NCBI GenBank assembly: GCA_964242415.1 | Contig: CAXTAT010000014.1 | Location: 1-64,000 of the forward strand | DNA: 64,000 nucleotides | DNA from: DASWOJ01 sp964242415 | Lineage (GTDB): Bacteria; Pseudomonadota; Alphaproteobacteria; Acetobacterales; Acetobacteraceae | Direction: 5' to 3' | Part shown: positions 1 to 9,048 of the stretch, in pieces | How positions within the stretch are numbered: position 1 is the first letter of the stretch | How the letters are laid out: the number at the start of each line of letters is the position of its first letter | Position numbers and translations under genes: made by a program | The notes under the pieces: model-generated | Databases searched by the model: none | Told to the model about the DNA's origin: nothing | The model's input: the letters and a program-made list of their open reading frames with translations, nothing else

Positions 1-991
1 TGGTGAACTGCTTGGCGACATCGACCAGCAGGCCCTTCTTGATGTTGTGCAGGATTTGCTGGTTGCCGCTCTCATATCCAACCAGCAACAGCCGCAGCCC
101 ATTGGCCTTCAAGACCTCCAGCGTCTTGCGCGGCACGTTCGCCTTGGCATTGCAGGACCACGTGACACCCAGCTTGCCCAGTTCCTTGGCGATCGCCTCG
201 GCCCGCGGCAGGTTGTCGGTGAACGTGTCGTCGTCGAAGAAAAACTCGCGCACCTGCGGGAAGTCGCGCATGGCCTGCTTGATCTCCGCCGCGACGTGCC
301 CGGGGCTGCGGACGCGGTAGCGGTGCCCGCCGACCGTCTGTGGCCACAGGCAGAACGTGCAGCGGCTCTTGCAGCCGCGCCCGGTGTAGATCGACAGGTA
401 CGGGTGCAGCAGATAGCCGATGAAGTAGTCCTCGATGTGCAGGTCGCGCTTGTAAACGCCGCTGACGAACGGGAGCTGGTCCATGTCCTCCAGGATTTCG
501 CGGTCCCGGTTGTGCACGACCTCGCCGCGGCCATCGCGAAACGAGATGCCGTCGATGTCCTTGAACTCGCGGCCCTCGGCGACTTCCAGGCAGGTGAAGT
601 CGAACTCGTTGCGGGCCACGAAGTCGATCACCGGCGCGGCGGCCAGGCTGTCGCCGGGCTGCACGGCCACCTTGGCGCCGACGAAGCCGATCTTCAGCGC
701 CGGGTTCGCATCCTTCAGCTTCTGCGCCACCTTCACGTCGGAGGCGAAGCTCGGCGTGCTGGTGTGGATCACGCACAACTCATGCTCACGCGCGGCGGCC
801 AGCACCGGCTCAATGCCCAGCCCCGCCGGCGGCGCATCGATCAGCCTGCTGCCCGGCACCAGGGCCGCCGGCTGCGCCAGCCAGGTCGGATACCAGAACG
901 ACTTGATCTCCCGTTTCGCCTGGTAGCGCGACCCGGCGCCGCCATCGAATCCGCCGAACGAGGGCGGCTGCAGGAACAAGGTCTTCATCAT
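1..991 (-). CDS. hpnJ: Hopanoid biosynthesis radical SAM protein HpnJ (3' end outside window)
   Basis: B12-type radical SAM enzyme. By established work on hopanoids it contracts the glucosamine head group of bacteriohopanetetrol-glucosamine into the cyclitol ether. The reading frame opens at ATG 991 (a second ATG follows at 988) and stays open to the left edge, about 330 codons, so the C-terminus is missing. The N-terminus begins MMKTLFLQPPSFGGFDGGAG, typical of HpnJ. The radical SAM cluster motif CxxxCxxC is seen as CKSRCTFC at residues 207-214 (about position 373 downwards). Near the edge the sequence GYESGNQQILHNIKKG is again HpnJ-like. The start lies 6 nt after the hpnI stop, so the two are probably one transcript. 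An hpnK deacetylase, the usual partner, is not visible and could lie further left. Confidence 0.93.
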   Translation of the reverse strand, partial: MMKTLFLQPPSFGGFDGGAGSRYQAKREIKSFWYPTWLAQPAALVPGSRLIDAPPAGLGIEPVLAAAREHELCVIHTSTPSFASDVKVAQKLKDANPALKIGFVGAKVAVQPGDSLAAAPVIDFVARNEFDFTCLEVAEGREFKDIDGISFRDGRGEVVHNRDREILEDMDQLPFVSGVYKRDLHIEDYFIGYLLHPYLSIYTGRGCKSRCTFCLWPQTVGGHRYRVRSPGHVAAEIKQAMRDFPQVREFFFDDDTFTDNLPRAEAIAKELGKLGVTWSCNAKANVPRKTLEVLKANGLRLLLVGYESGNQQILHNIKKGLLVDVAKQFT

Positions 992-997
992 CGCGGG

Positions 998-2170
998 CTA
1001 TCCCTTTCCGGGTGCAAGGCTGCCGGGCGCTAGCCTGGACACGGCCACATGGCGCGGGCGCCTGGCGCGCAACGTCTGTCCGCGCCACGCCACCCGGTCC
1101 GTCCGGTAGCTGGCAAGCATCACCGTAACCGAGAGCAGGTCACGGAACGGCAGACACCAGATCGGCAGCCGCGACGCAAGGCCCAGCCGCCGGTCGATCC
1201 CCCAGGCCGCCGCGCCGCGCAACGACCACGCCCCGGCAAACGCCAGCCACGCCCAGGTCACGCCGCCCGACGTGCCAACCATCAGCGCAGACCAAAACAG
1301 CGGATATTGCACGGACGACAGGGCGAACTTGACGGGAACCAGGGACTGCACCGTGCGCGCCCAGCGCAGCTCGTGCTGGAACAGCGCCGGCATCTGCACC
1401 TCCGGCACGGTGGTCGCCGGCACCGTGCCGGCCAGGGCGATGGCCTGGCCCTGCGCCAGCACCAGCCGCCCCAGCACCGCGTCGTCGGCCAGGTGATCGA
1501 CCATCGCCTCGAACCCGCCGGCGGCGTCCAGCGTCGCCCGGGTCAGCGCCATGGTGGCGCCCATGCAGTCCTGGCGGCCCATGGCGCGGGCCAGCAGGGC
1601 GCCGGGCAGGAAGGCATGGTTGATCTGCTCGGCCCCGAGCCGCCCAATCATCCCGCCCTCGCCCGACGGCAGCCCGGCATACAGCGTCGTCACCAGCCCG
1701 ACGCCGGGGACGGCCAGGTTCGCGGCCAAGCTGTCCAGGTAGTCCGGCGCGGCATGGATGTCGCTGTCCGAGATCACCAGCAGGTCATGCCGGGCCTGCG
1801 GCAGCATGTTGATGAGGTTGCCGACCTTGCGGTTGGCCCCGTGCCCGGCCGGGTTCACCACAACGGCCATGTCCAAGTCCGGAAAGCGCGCGCGCAGGCG
1901 GCGCACGACGTGCAGCGCCGGGTCGGCCGGGTCCTGCAACCCGAAGACGATCTGGAAGGCCGGGTAGTCCTGCGTGCAGAAGCTGGCCAGCGCCTCCTCC
2001 AGCAGCGGCTCGTCACCATGCAGCGGCTTCAGCATCGTGATGGGCGGGCGGGCGGAGCGGGCGGCGGGCAAACGCTGGGCGAACCGGTTGACGGCCAGCC
2101 AGCCTCCCAGGGACTGCGCGACTCCGGCGGTGGTGATGCCGGCCAAAACGGCTGAGACGACGTCGATCAA
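998..2170 (-). CDS. hpnI: Hopanoid glycosyltransferase HpnI
   Basis: Membrane-associated family-2/21 glycosyltransferase related to ceramide glucosyltransferases. The HpnI family adds N-acetylglucosamine to bacteriohopanetetrol. Visible landmarks are an N-terminal hydrophobic segment, the KPLHGDEPLLEEAL donor-site region near residue 50, the metal-binding SDSDIHAAPDYL, DCMGATMALTR, the catalytic-base region DHLADDAVLG, and a QxxRW-like element in FQHELRWARTVQ. Hydrophobic C-terminal segments follow. The start is TTG at 2170, supported by a GGAG about 6 nt upstream; no better ATG exists nearby. It sits 24 nt after hpnM and 6 nt before hpnJ. Length 390 aa is normal for the family. Confidence 0.9.
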   Translation of the reverse strand: MIDVVSAVLAGITTAGVAQSLGGWLAVNRFAQRLPAARSARPPITMLKPLHGDEPLLEEALASFCTQDYPAFQIVFGLQDPADPALHVVRRLRARFPDLDMAVVVNPAGHGANRKVGNLINMLPQARHDLLVISDSDIHAAPDYLDSLAANLAVPGVGLVTTLYAGLPSGEGGMIGRLGAEQINHAFLPGALLARAMGRQDCMGATMALTRATLDAAGGFEAMVDHLADDAVLGRLVLAQGQAIALAGTVPATTVPEVQMPALFQHELRWARTVQSLVPVKFALSSVQYPLFWSALMVGTSGGVTWAWLAFAGAWSLRGAAAWGIDRRLGLASRLPIWCLPFRDLLSVTVMLASYRTDRVAWRGQTLRARRPRHVAVSRLAPGSLAPGKG

Positions 2171-2194
2171 GCGGGGCTCCGGTTCAGGGGGCGG

Positions 2195-2830
2195 TCAGGA
2201 CACGGTGCCATGCGACAGGTCGGCGATCTTGCGCTGCAGGCTGGCGGTCAGTGGCCCGGCGTCCCCGGTGCTGATCAGCGAGCGGAAGTCCGACCGCTGC
2301 ACCGCGACCTGGCTGATGGTGCCGTTCAGGTAGATGTCCACCGCACGCCACCCGGCGGCGCCGCGCCGCATCACGTAGTCGATCCGTGTCGGCGTGCCGG
2401 ACGACGGCACGATCTGCGTCGCCACCACCTGGTCGGCACCGATGCTGCGGCTGTCCGGCAGGGTCTCCAGCCGCTCGCCGCCGTAGCTGTCGAAGTTGGC
2501 GACGTAGGTGGCCACGGTGTACTTACGGAACACGTCGAGCAGTTGCGCCTGCTGCGCCGGGGGCAGCCCAGCCCAGCGCGGCCCCACCACGGCGTGCAGG
2601 ATGGCGTCGAAGTCGAACGCCTGGTCCACCACCGGCAGCAGCGCCGCATAGCGCTGCTGGAAGGGCGACGCCTTGCCCGACTTCATCGCGGCAATCAGCC
2701 CTGCGTCCAGCGCCGTGATCGGCGCCGCGGCGTCGGGATCGGCAGCCTGCGCGGCGAATGGCAGCAGCAACCCGAGCAGCACCGTCCGGCCCGTCCAAGC
2801 CAGCGCCGTCCGGCGGGACGCCGCGGTCAT
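2195..2830 (-). CDS. hpnM: MlaC/Ttg2D-family periplasmic lipid-binding protein, HpnM type
   Basis: The 211-residue protein starts with a clear signal peptide (hydrophobic core to about residue 30, ending AAQAAD), followed by an MlaC/toluene-tolerance fold. Recognisable parts are the helix DVFRKYTVATYVANFDSYGG near the middle and IDYVMRRGAAGWRAVDIYL towards the C-terminus. MlaC proteins carry phospholipids across the periplasm; the members in hopanoid clusters are called HpnM and are thought to act in hopanoid transport. Its ATG (2828-2830) overlaps the dxs stop as ATGA, so it is translationally coupled to dxs. It is followed by hpnI and hpnJ. No mlaE/F/D partners are present here. A general MlaC role is the alternative. 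Confidence 0.8.
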   Translation of the reverse strand: MTAASRRTALAWTGRTVLLGLLLPFAAQAADPDAAAPITALDAGLIAAMKSGKASPFQQRYAALLPVVDQAFDFDAILHAVVGPRWAGLPPAQQAQLLDVFRKYTVATYVANFDSYGGERLETLPDSRSIGADQVVATQIVPSSGTPTRIDYVMRRGAAGWRAVDIYLNGTISQVAVQRSDFRSLISTGDAGPLTASLQRKIADLSHGTVS

Positions 2831-4773
2831 CGTGCATCCGCCTCGCGCGCCACGCCGTCACGGCCCAGCGCGGCCATCGCCGTGGCGACGATGTCCTTGG
2901 CGCCCAGCCCGGCCTCGATGATCTGCGCCGCCGGGGTGTTGTGGTCGATGAAGCGGTCCGGCAGGGTCATGCTGCGCACCCGCACCCCGCCATCCAGCAA
3001 CCCGCGCCCGGCCAGGTGCTGCAGCACCACCGCGCCGAAGCCGCCGACCGAGCCTTCCTCGACGATCACCAGCACCGCGTGGTGCCGGGCCAGCTGCTCG
3101 ATCATCGCGGCGTCGAACGGCTTGGCGAACCGGGCGTCGGCGACGGTGGTGGACAGGCCGCGCGCCGCCAGCTCGTCCGCCGCGCGCAGGCTGTCCGCCA
3201 GGCGGGTGCCCAGGCTGAGGATGGCGATGGACGACCCCTCGCGCAGGATGCGGCCGCGGCCGATGGCGAGCGGGGTGCCGCGCTCGGGCAGTTCAAGCCC
3301 GGTGCCCTCGCCGCGCGGGTAGCGGACGGCGCTGGGCCGGTCGTCGATCCCCGCGGTGGTGGCGACCATGTGCATCAGCTCGACCTCGTCGGACGGCGCC
3401 ATCAGCACGATCCCCGGCAGGCAGCCGAGGTAGGCGAGGTCAAAGCTGCCGGCGTGCGTCGCGCCGTCCGCGCCCACCAGGCCGGCGCGGTCGATGCCGA
3501 AGCGGACGGGCAGGCCCTGGATGGCGACGTCGTGCACCACCTGGTCGTATGCGCGCTGCAGGAAGGTGCTGTAGATCGCGCAGTACGGCTTCATGCCCTC
3601 CGTCGCCAGCCCGGCGGCGAACGTCACGGCATGCTGCTCGGCGATCCCCACGTCGAAAGTGCGGTCGGGGAAGCGCTTGGCGAAGCGGTCCAGCCCGGTG
3701 CCCGCCGGCATGGCGGCGGTGATGGCGACGATGCGCGAATCGGCCTCCGCCTCGGCGATCAGGGCGTCGGCGAATACTCGGGTGTACTGGGGCGGTCCCG
3801 GCGGCGCCTTCGCCTGCTCCCCGGTGATGACGTTGAACTTGCTGACGCCGTGGTACTTGTCGGGCGACGCCTCGGCTGGGGCGTAGCCGTGGCCCTTCTT
3901 GGTGATGACGTGCAGCAGGATCGGCCCGGACTCCTCGGCCTCCCGCAGGTTGCGCAGCACCGGGAGCAGGTGGTCCAGGTTGTGGCCGTCGATGGGGCCG
4001 ACGTAGTAGAAGCCCAGCTCCTCGAACAGCGTGCCGCCGGTCAGGATGCCGCGGGCATACTCCTCCGCCCGCCGCGCCGTGCGCTCCAGCCCGCGGGGGA
4101 AGTGCTTGGCCATCCGGGCCGCCAGGTCGCGTAGGTTCAGGAACGACCGGCTGCTGATCAGGCGCGACAGGTAGGCGCTCATGGCGCCGACCGGCGGCGC
4201 GATGCTCATGTCGTTGTCGTTCAGGATCACCAGCAGGCGGCCCTTGCGGGCGCCGGCGTTGTTCATGGCCTCATAGGACATGCCGGCGCTCATCGCCCCG
4301 TCGCCGATCACCGAGACGACGTGCCGCCCCTCTTGGCCCAGCAGGTCGTGCGCCACCGCCATGCCCAGCCCGGCGCTGATGCTGGTGCTGCTGTGCGCGG
4401 CGCCGAACGGGTCGTATTCGCTCTCGCTGCGGCGGGTGAAGCCGGACAGGCCGCCGGGCTGGCGCAGGGTGCGGATGCGGTCGCGCCGCCCGGTCAGGAT
4501 CTTGTGCGGATACGCCTGGTGGCCGACGTCCCACAGCAGCCGGTCGTGCGGCGTGTCGAACACCGCATGCAGCGCCACCGTCAGCTCCACCACGCCGAGC
4601 GAGGCGCCCAGGTGGCCGCCCGTGGTGCTGACGACATCGACCGTCTCGGCCCGCAGCTCGTCGGCCACCTGGCGAAGCTGTTCGTTGGAGAAGTTGCGCA
4701 GGTCGGACGGCACACGGACGCGGTCAAGCATCGGAGTCGCGGGACGGGTTGGGAGCGGGAGGCTCGCGTTCAT
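2827..4773 (-). CDS. dxs: 1-deoxy-D-xylulose-5-phosphate synthase
   Basis: Condenses pyruvate and glyceraldehyde 3-phosphate to DXP, the first step of the MEP isoprenoid pathway; uses thiamine diphosphate and magnesium. The thiamine-binding motif GDGAMSAGMSYEAMNN is clear. Transketolase landmarks include WDVGHQAYPHKILTGRR, the central pyrimidine-binding domain, and DRAGLVGADGATHAGSFDLA in the C-terminal half. I chose ATG 4773 (MNASLPLP) because GGGGAG lies 12 nt upstream and it gives 648 aa, the usual size; a longer frame to 4929 reads non-homologous sequence. It heads the leftward dxs-hpnM-hpnI-hpnJ set and faces ispH, another MEP gene, across a shared intergenic region. Confidence 0.96.
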   Translation of the reverse strand: MNASLPLPTRPATPMLDRVRVPSDLRNFSNEQLRQVADELRAETVDVVSTTGGHLGASLGVVELTVALHAVFDTPHDRLLWDVGHQAYPHKILTGRRDRIRTLRQPGGLSGFTRRSESEYDPFGAAHSSTSISAGLGMAVAHDLLGQEGRHVVSVIGDGAMSAGMSYEAMNNAGARKGRLLVILNDNDMSIAPPVGAMSAYLSRLISSRSFLNLRDLAARMAKHFPRGLERTARRAEEYARGILTGGTLFEELGFYYVGPIDGHNLDHLLPVLRNLREAEESGPILLHVITKKGHGYAPAEASPDKYHGVSKFNVITGEQAKAPPGPPQYTRVFADALIAEAEADSRIVAITAAMPAGTGLDRFAKRFPDRTFDVGIAEQHAVTFAAGLATEGMKPYCAIYSTFLQRAYDQVVHDVAIQGLPVRFGIDRAGLVGADGATHAGSFDLAYLGCLPGIVLMAPSDEVELMHMVATTAGIDDRPSAVRYPRGEGTGLELPERGTPLAIGRGRILREGSSIAILSLGTRLADSLRAADELAARGLSTTVADARFAKPFDAAMIEQLARHHAVLVIVEEGSVGGFGAVVLQHLAGRGLLDGGVRVRSMTLPDRFIDHNTPAAQIIEAGLGAKDIVATAMAALGRDGVAREADAR

Positions 4774-5180
4774 TGGATCGGTTGGCTCCCCGCGCTTCGC
4801 GTGCCGGTCGGCATCGGCCTGCGCGGCATCAATGGTTCTGCATCGTTCAAGCTGGGATGCCGCGCCTGATGCACGGCATGGCACCCTTGGTCGGCGGCAA
4901 CAACCACGTCCCCCCTTTTGAGGCAACACCGCACGTCATGCCACCTCCCCCCGGCAAGCCCGGCAAGATGGCAGCCTGCTATACTACCGAAGCGGGCGGG
5001 CCTGTGCCATACCGCCGTGGCTAAGGCGCGGGGTTGTAGCATCTTTGCCACAGTCATGAGCCATTGAGGACACAACGCAAACGGTCCGGCCTATATCGGA
5101 TAGGATAAGCGTTACCGCTAGCGCCGGATGCTTACGGATCTGGGGGCCAAGCTGGCCGGCGGGACGAGGAGGTGAGTTGG
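4774..5180. other. Divergent intergenic region between dxs and ispH
   Basis: This 407-nt stretch must hold the promoters of both the dxs-hpn operon and ispH-hpnH. It is less GC-rich than its surroundings near 5030-5120. A TATATC-like element at about 5093 could be a -10 box for ispH, but its spacing to the nearest TTGAGG is too long for a good match. I see no convincing gene, operator or riboswitch. Confidence 0.35.
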
Positions 5181-6104
5181 ATGATGCGTGTCGTCTTAGC
5201 CCAACCCAGGGGGTTCTGCGCGGGCGTCGAGCGGGCCATAGAGATCGTCGAGCGGGCGCTCGCCAAGTTTGGCCCGCCCATCTATGTCCGGCACGAGATC
5301 GTCCATAACCGGCATGTCGTGGAGGATCTGCGGACTCGCGGCGCCGTGTTCGTGGACGAGCTGGACGAGATCCCCGCCGGCGGCATGACGGTGTTCAGCG
5401 CGCACGGAGTCGCCAAGCGCGTCGAGGAGCTGGCCGCCACGCGACATCTTCCCGTGTTCGACGCCACCTGTCCGCTGGTTGCCAAGGTCCATGCCGAGGG
5501 CCGCCGCTACGCCGCCCAAGGCCGCGAGATCGTGCTGGTCGGCCATGCCGGGCACGCAGAGGTCGAGGGCACGATCGGCCAGATTCCCGGTCCCGTCCAC
5601 CTGGTCCAGACGGTCGAGGATGTCGCAACGCTGCAGGTCGGCACCCCCGACCAGTTGGCCTATGTGACGCAGACCACGTTGTCCGTCGATGACACCCGGG
5701 GCATCATCACCGCCCTGACGGCGCGTTATCCGTCCATCATCGGGCCGGACGTGCGCGATATCTGCTACGCGACGCAGAATCGGCAGCAGGCGGTTCACGA
5801 TCTGGCGAAGCAGGTTGACCTGATCCTGGTCGTGGGATCGAAGAACAGCAGCAACTCGAACCGGCTGCGCGAGATCGGCCAGGAGCTTGGCAAGCCGAGC
5901 TACCTGATCGACGACGCAAGCGCGCTGCGGCCAGAGTGGTTTGCAGGGGTGCAATCCGTTGGGTTGACCGCGGGCGCCAGTGCGCCGGAAATGCTGGTGC
6001 AAGGCGTGCTGGAGGGATTGCGGAAGTTCCGTGACCTGGACGTATCGACGCTGCCCGGCGCCGCAGAAGACGTGAAGTTCAAGTTTCCGGCCGAACTCAG
6101 CTAG
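5181..6104 (+). CDS. ispH: 4-hydroxy-3-methylbut-2-enyl diphosphate reductase
   Basis: Iron-sulfur enzyme for the last MEP step, reducing HMBPP to IPP and DMAPP. The three conserved cluster cysteines are visible: C13 in QPRGFCAG, C97 in DATCPLVAKVH and C195 in DICYATQNRQ; the HMBPP-binding SKNSSNSNRL and GASAPEMLVQGVL are also present. I place the start at ATG 5181, not the GTG at 5172, because an ideal AGGAGG (5167-5172) lies 8 nt upstream of it. Length 307 aa is typical. hpnH follows after 20 nt, so IPP/DMAPP supply and hopanoid side-chain addition look co-transcribed. Confidence 0.97.
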   Translation: MMRVVLAQPRGFCAGVERAIEIVERALAKFGPPIYVRHEIVHNRHVVEDLRTRGAVFVDELDEIPAGGMTVFSAHGVAKRVEELAATRHLPVFDATCPLVAKVHAEGRRYAAQGREIVLVGHAGHAEVEGTIGQIPGPVHLVQTVEDVATLQVGTPDQLAYVTQTTLSVDDTRGIITALTARYPSIIGPDVRDICYATQNRQQAVHDLAKQVDLILVVGSKNSSNSNRLREIGQELGKPSYLIDDASALRPEWFAGVQSVGLTAGASAPEMLVQGVLEGLRKFRDLDVSTLPGAAEDVKFKFPAELS

Positions 6105-6124
6105 GCCGAAGGAGCAATTATCAC

Positions 6125-7276
6125 ATGACAGTTCCGATGAGGCAGGTGGCGCGAGTCGGCGCCTATGTCGTGAAGCAGCACATCCTGGGCCGTAAGCGGT
6201 ACCCGCTGGTGCTGATGCTGGAGCCGCTGTTCCGCTGCAACCTGGCGTGCTCCGGCTGCGGCAAGATCGACTACCCCGGCGAAATCCTGAACCAGCGGCT
6301 GTCGGTTGCCGACGCCCTGGCCGCTGCCGACGAGTGCGGCGCCCCGGTGGTCAGCATCGCCGGCGGCGAGCCGCTGCTGCACAAGGAGATGCCGGAGATC
6401 GTTCGCGGCCTGCTGGCGCGGAAAAAGTTCATCTATCTCTGCACCAACGCGCTGCTGCTTGAGAAGAAGATGGACGACTACACGCCGCATCCGGACTTCT
6501 CCTGGGACGTGCACCTGGATGGCGACCGCGAGATGCACGACCGCGCCGTGAGCCAGGCCGGCACCTACGACCGCGCGGTCGCCGCCATCCGCGAGGCGAA
6601 GCGCCGGGGCTTCCGGGTCAGCATCAACTGCACGCTGTTCGACGGCGCCGAGCCGGAACGGGTGGGCCGGTTCTTCGACGACGTGATGGCGATGGGCGTG
6701 GACGGGATCATGACCTCGCCGGGCTATGCGTATGAGCGGGCGCCGGACCAGGCGCACTTCCTGTCGCGGCAGAAAACCAAGCAGCTTTTTCGCGACATCC
6801 TGACCTACGGCAAGGGCCGGGGCTGGAAGTTCACCCAGTCGCCGCTGTTCATGAGCTTCCTGGCGGGCAACGAGAACTACACCTGCACCCCCTGGGGCAA
6901 GCCGACGCGTAACGTGTTCGGCTGGCAGCGGCCCTGCTACCTGCTCGGGGAGGGCTACACCAAGACCTACCGGGAGCTGATGGACAGCACCGACTGGGAC
7001 AAGTACGGCACGGGGAACTACGAGAAGTGCGCCGACTGCATGGTGCACTCGGGGTATGAGAGCACGGCCGTGATGGATGCGGTGAAGTCCCCGGTGAAAA
7101 CCATGGTGACGGCGCTGCGCGGGCCGAAGCTGACGGGGCCGATGGCGCCGGAGATCGACCTGGCGAACCAGCGCCCGGCGGATTACGTGTTCAGCCGGCA
7201 CGTGCAGGACAAGATGGCCGAGCTGAAGCACGCGCCGCGCAAGCCGAAGTCGCAGGTGGCGGACGCTGCGGACTAG
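6125..7276 (+). CDS. hpnH: Adenosylhopane synthase, radical SAM protein HpnH
   Basis: Radical SAM enzyme that joins the 5'-deoxyadenosyl group of SAM to diploptene, the committed step to all C35 bacteriohopanepolyols. The CxxxCxxC cluster motif is C38-C42-C45 (FRCNLACSGC). Other landmarks are GKIDYPGEIL, the SAM-contacting SIAGGEPLLHKEM and a C-terminal cysteine-containing region with SPLFMSFLAGNENYTCTPWG and CADCMVHSGYE. Length 383 aa is normal. ATG 6125 has AGGAG about 10 nt upstream. Downstream the DHA2 exporter gene converges with only 12 nt between stops and no obvious terminator. Confidence 0.96.
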   Translation: MTVPMRQVARVGAYVVKQHILGRKRYPLVLMLEPLFRCNLACSGCGKIDYPGEILNQRLSVADALAAADECGAPVVSIAGGEPLLHKEMPEIVRGLLARKKFIYLCTNALLLEKKMDDYTPHPDFSWDVHLDGDREMHDRAVSQAGTYDRAVAAIREAKRRGFRVSINCTLFDGAEPERVGRFFDDVMAMGVDGIMTSPGYAYERAPDQAHFLSRQKTKQLFRDILTYGKGRGWKFTQSPLFMSFLAGNENYTCTPWGKPTRNVFGWQRPCYLLGEGYTKTYRELMDSTDWDKYGTGNYEKCADCMVHSGYESTAVMDAVKSPVKTMVTALRGPKLTGPMAPEIDLANQRPADYVFSRHVQDKMAELKHAPRKPKSQVADAAD

Positions 7277-7288
7277 GCCCGAGGCGGA

Positions 7289-8788
7289 CTAGCCGCCCGG
7301 CATGACCGGGGTGCGGCCGGACAGCTCGTCCCCCGCGTCCCGTGCCAGCCGGGTGCAGGTAGGCGAGGCCAGGAACGACACTCCGGCCACCACCAGGAAC
7401 GCCGTGCTGTAATCCCCAAGCAGCGGTTGCGTGTGGCCGGTCACCAGGACCGACCCGGCCAGCGCCCCGGCCGCCACGCAGATGCCCAGCGTCAGGTTCA
7501 ACTGCTGGAACGTGGTGTAGAAGCTGGTCGCGGCGCTCATCCGCTCCCGTGGGATGTCGGCATAGGCGATGGTGTTGTAGGCGGTGAACTGCAGCGACTG
7601 GAAGAAGCCGCCCAGCAGCAGCAACCCATAGATCGCCGCCAACGGCCAGGACGGGCGCATGGCGGCGATGCCCGCCAGCAGGCCCGAGGCGATCAGCCCG
7701 TTCCAGATCATCACCGTTCGGAACCCCCAGCGGTGCAGCACCGGGCGCGCCACGAAGCGCATCAGCATCGACCCGGCGCTGCCGGCGAAGGTGATCAGCC
7801 CGCTCGACGCCGCCGACATGCCAAACCCGAGTTGCAGCATCATCGGCAGCAGGAACGGCACCGCGCCGGCGGAAATGCGGCTCAAGCCGCCGCCGATCAC
7901 CGACAGGGCGAAGGTCGGCACCCGCATCAGCCGCAGGTCCAGCACCGGAGTCGGGTGCCGGCCGGCGTGGCGGACATACAGCGCGCCCGCCGCCAGCCCG
8001 ACCGCCAGCACGCCGCCCGCGACCGTCCACGCCGCGGCACCCCGGCTGACCGTCTCCAGCCCGAGCATCAGGCAGGCCAGGGACAGCCCGGACAGCACCA
8101 GGCCCGGCAGGTCGAAGCTGACGCGGCCGGGCTCCCGCACGTCGGCGATGTAGCGCAACGCGAGCGCGATGCCGAGCAGCCCGATCGGCACGTTGATGTA
8201 GAAGATCCAGTGCCAGGACAGGTAGGTGACCAGGAACCCTCCGACCGGTGGGCCGACGAGCGGGCCAAGCTGCGCCGGAACCATCAGCCAGGTCATGGCG
8301 ACCACCATCTCGGCCTTCGTCACCGAGCGCAGCAGCACCAGCCGGCCTACCGGGACCATCATGGCGCCGCCGATCCCCTGCACAATTCGCGCGCCGACTA
8401 GGAAGGTCAGGCTGCCCGCCTGCGCGCACAGGATCGACCCCAGGGTGAACAGCGCAATGGCGGCGCAGAACACCGTGCGGGAGCCGAAGCGGTCCGCGAC
8501 CTTGCCGCTGGCGGGGATGAACACCGCCAGGCTGAGCAGGTAGCTGGTCAGGGCCACGTTCATCCGCACCGGCTCGGTGCCGAACGAGCGCGCCATGTCG
8601 GGCAGGGCGGTGGCGAGCACGGTGCCGTCCAACTGCTCCATGAACAGCGCGCTGGCGACGATCAGGGCGGTGGTGCGCGGGCTGAGGCCGGGGGCGTTGC
8701 GGCGCTCGTAGCGGGCGCGGGCGCGGCGGCGGATGCGGCGGCGGATGACGGCGTTGAGGGCGGCGGTCGCGGACTGGCGCAGGGGCAT
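7289..8788 (-). CDS. DHA2-family MFS multidrug-type exporter
   Basis: Fourteen-helix major facilitator, EmrB/QacA type, predicted to export drugs or metabolites by proton antiport. After a short arginine-rich N-terminus comes FMEQLDGTVLATALPDMARS (helix 1, with the DHA2 signature D), then the motif-A loop GKVADRFGSRTVF and motif C with GPPVGGFL. The start is placed at ATG 8788 (MPLRQSAT), giving 499 aa; the frame further upstream runs through a dispersed repeat (8845-8881) and is unlikely to be coding. No HlyD-type adaptor gene or TetR regulator lies next to it, so its substrate cannot be guessed. Confidence 0.85.
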   Translation of the reverse strand: MPLRQSATAALNAVIRRRIRRRARARYERRNAPGLSPRTTALIVASALFMEQLDGTVLATALPDMARSFGTEPVRMNVALTSYLLSLAVFIPASGKVADRFGSRTVFCAAIALFTLGSILCAQAGSLTFLVGARIVQGIGGAMMVPVGRLVLLRSVTKAEMVVAMTWLMVPAQLGPLVGPPVGGFLVTYLSWHWIFYINVPIGLLGIALALRYIADVREPGRVSFDLPGLVLSGLSLACLMLGLETVSRGAAAWTVAGGVLAVGLAAGALYVRHAGRHPTPVLDLRLMRVPTFALSVIGGGLSRISAGAVPFLLPMMLQLGFGMSAASSGLITFAGSAGSMLMRFVARPVLHRWGFRTVMIWNGLIASGLLAGIAAMRPSWPLAAIYGLLLLGGFFQSLQFTAYNTIAYADIPRERMSAATSFYTTFQQLNLTLGICVAAGALAGSVLVTGHTQPLLGDYSTAFLVVAGVSFLASPTCTRLARDAGDELSGRTPVMPGG

Positions 8789-8844
8789 CGCGCAAGCTCG
8801 CGCAATCCGGCCAGGGCGGGAAGCGCCAAGGCCGCATCGCTGCT

Positions 8845-8881
8845 TCCCCCTCTCCCTCCGGGAGAGGGCCGGGGTGAGGGA
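8845..8881. repeat. Dispersed GC-rich palindromic repeat, copy 1
   Basis: About 37 bp with the core CCCTCTCCCTCCGGGAGAGG, a near palindrome, followed by a GGGGTGAGGG tail. It occurs five times in the window and, with copy 2 (8956-8994) in the opposite orientation, flanks a 74-nt spacer between two divergent genes. In translation it gives the LTPALSRRE-type peptide often seen as a false N-terminal extension in many proteobacteria. Confidence 0.85.
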
Positions 8882-8955
8882 AGCGGAAACCACGAAACTC
8901 ACGGAGGACAGCGCTGGCTTCCTGCTGTCCTAGGTGGAGTGCGGTCCCCTCGGCC

Positions 8956-8994
8956 TCCCTCACCCCAACCCTCTCCCGGAGGGAGAGGGAGAAG
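8956..8994. repeat. Dispersed GC-rich palindromic repeat, copy 2 (inverted)
   Basis: Reverse-oriented partner of the copy at 8845-8881; starts TCCCTCACCCC and contains CTCTCCCGGAGGGAGAGGG. The pair forms a head-to-head unit like the doublets known for REP/REPIN elements. It lies 55 nt before the start of the DHDPS-family gene. Confidence 0.85.
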
Positions 8995-9048
8995 GGTTGT
9001 GCTGCCGCTGCTGCGGTGCTGGGCTGTGAGAAGTTGCAGGAGACCCCC

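Noticed and set aside
2758..4134. Long plus-strand frame opposite dxs
   Set aside because: Low-complexity Arg/Gly/Ala composition with no family features; dxs on the other strand is certain.
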